NCBI GenBank assembly: GCA_045546315.1
Contig: JAZQCN010000084.1
Span: 1 to 13,187, forward strand
Direction of reading: 5' to 3'
Source of the DNA: RGIG2041 sp045546315
GTDB taxonomy: Bacteria > Bacillota > Clostridia > UBA1381 > UMGS1253
DNA length: 13,187 nucleotides
Every line of letters begins with the position of its first letter. Position 1 is the first letter of the stretch. Positions 12,694 to 13,187 of the stretch are shown here, one piece after another. The notes beneath the pieces were generated by a model, which saw only the letters and a program-made list of their open reading frames with translations, had not been told where the DNA came from and made no database searches. The position numbers and the translations under genes were made by a program.

Positions 12694-13187
12694 AGGTGTT
12701 GTAACTGACATACAAAGAGCATCGTTTCACGACGGCGGCGGTATACGCACCACCGTGTTTTTAAAGGGCTGCCCGCTTCACTGTGCGTGGTGTCACAATC
12801 CGGAGTGCATCTCCTTTAAGCCGGAGGTTATGGTCTACCCCGAAAAGTGCATCGGGTGCGGCAAATGTGATATGGGTTGCTATGCAGGCGCAAGGGTGCT
12901 CTGCGGCAAGGAAACGACCGCCGAGGCCGTGCTCAACGAAATCCTTTTAGACCTCCCCTACTATGCAGGCGATGGCGGTGTTACGATTTCCGGTGGCGAG
13001 CCAATGGCACAAAAAACATTTACCAAAAGCCTGATTGTGCTTTGTAAAGAAAAGAAAATCAACTGTGCGATAGAAACCTCACTGATTTACTATGACGAAG
13101 AAGTGTTTCAAAGCCTTGATTTAATTATGGCCGACCTGAAAATCTGGGATAACGGGCTGCACAAAGCCTACACGGGTGTCTCCAACG
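12686..13187 (+). CDS. Glycyl radical enzyme activase (radical SAM), truncated by the window edge
   Basis: The first 167 residues of an S-adenosylmethionine radical enzyme that installs the glycyl radical on a PFL-type partner. GTG at 12686 is the start: GAGGA lies 8 bases upstream, and the product opens (M)VKGVVTDIQRASFHDGGGIR. The SAM cluster motif C-x3-C-x2-C is at C29, C33 and C36 (GCPLHCAWCHNPE). ISGGEP lies at 101-106, and ADLKIWD and HKAYTGVSN near the end are typical of the family. Only one auxiliary iron-sulphur motif (C55, C58, C61, C65) is present, where most dehydratase-type activases carry two. It overlaps oxidoreductase 3 by 8 bases, so it belongs to the operon. Its substrate enzyme should lie just beyond base 13187. 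Confidence 0.93.
   Translation, partial: MVKGVVTDIQRASFHDGGGIRTTVFLKGCPLHCAWCHNPECISFKPEVMVYPEKCIGCGKCDMGCYAGARVLCGKETTAEAVLNEILLDLPYYAGDGGVTISGGEPMAQKTFTKSLIVLCKEKKINCAIETSLIYYDEEVFQSLDLIMADLKIWDNGLHKAYTGVSN

Noticed and set aside
1..13187. CRISPR arrays, transposases, integrase sites, tRNA genes
   Set aside because: No regularly spaced direct repeats, no transposase or integrase motifs and no tRNA-like cloverleaf ends were seen on either strand.

Overview
The window looks like chromosome from a low-to-mid GC, Gram-positive anaerobe of the class Clostridia, probably a gut-type Oscillospirales or Lachnospirales relative. This is inferred from the strong AGGAGG-type ribosome binding sites, frequent TTG/GTG starts, consensus sigma-A promoters with 17-bp spacers, an asd-dapA-dapB lysine cluster with the archaeal/fungal-type asd, and an operon ending in a glycyl-radical-enzyme activase. 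No genus can be named from the sequence. There are no insertion sequences, CRISPR arrays or tRNA genes, and no gene-free stretch longer than about 220 bases.

Left and centre (1-8354) is all on the minus strand and is mostly housekeeping. From right to left it holds: an AraC-family regulator; a two-gene unit of a small membrane protein and dtd (D-aminoacyl-tRNA deacylase); asd, dapA and dapB (aspartate semialdehyde to tetrahydrodipicolinate, for lysine and cell wall); a terminator; an uncharacterised 181-residue protein followed closely by a YghZ-type aldo/keto reductase; rpsT (ribosomal protein S20, TTG start); a terminator; and a Wzx/MATE-type polysaccharide flippase. At the left edge, a near-perfect promoter and a leader resembling that of an rRNA operon point leftward out of the window, so rRNA genes probably lie just beyond base 1.

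Right (8355-13187) is a catabolic-looking, plus-strand operon divergent from the AraC gene. It has five overlapping genes: a Gfo/Idh/MocA-type oxidoreductase, a hydroxypyruvate-isomerase-like TIM-barrel protein, two more Gfo/Idh/MocA oxidoreductases, and a radical-SAM activase for a glycyl radical enzyme that runs off the right edge. Every junction overlaps by 4 to about 23 bases, and two starts are TTG or GTG, so the products are probably co-translated. The two divergent promoters are interlocked: the -35 of each overlaps the -10 of the other. This suggests a mutually exclusive switch controlled by the AraC protein.

Three different sugar/polyol oxidoreductases, an isomerase and a glycyl-radical activase under one AraC regulator is the part most worth following. 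It may encode an anaerobic route for a sugar, polyol or glycoside that ends in glycyl-radical chemistry. The substrate cannot be read from the sequence, and the expected glycyl radical enzyme would lie beyond the right edge.
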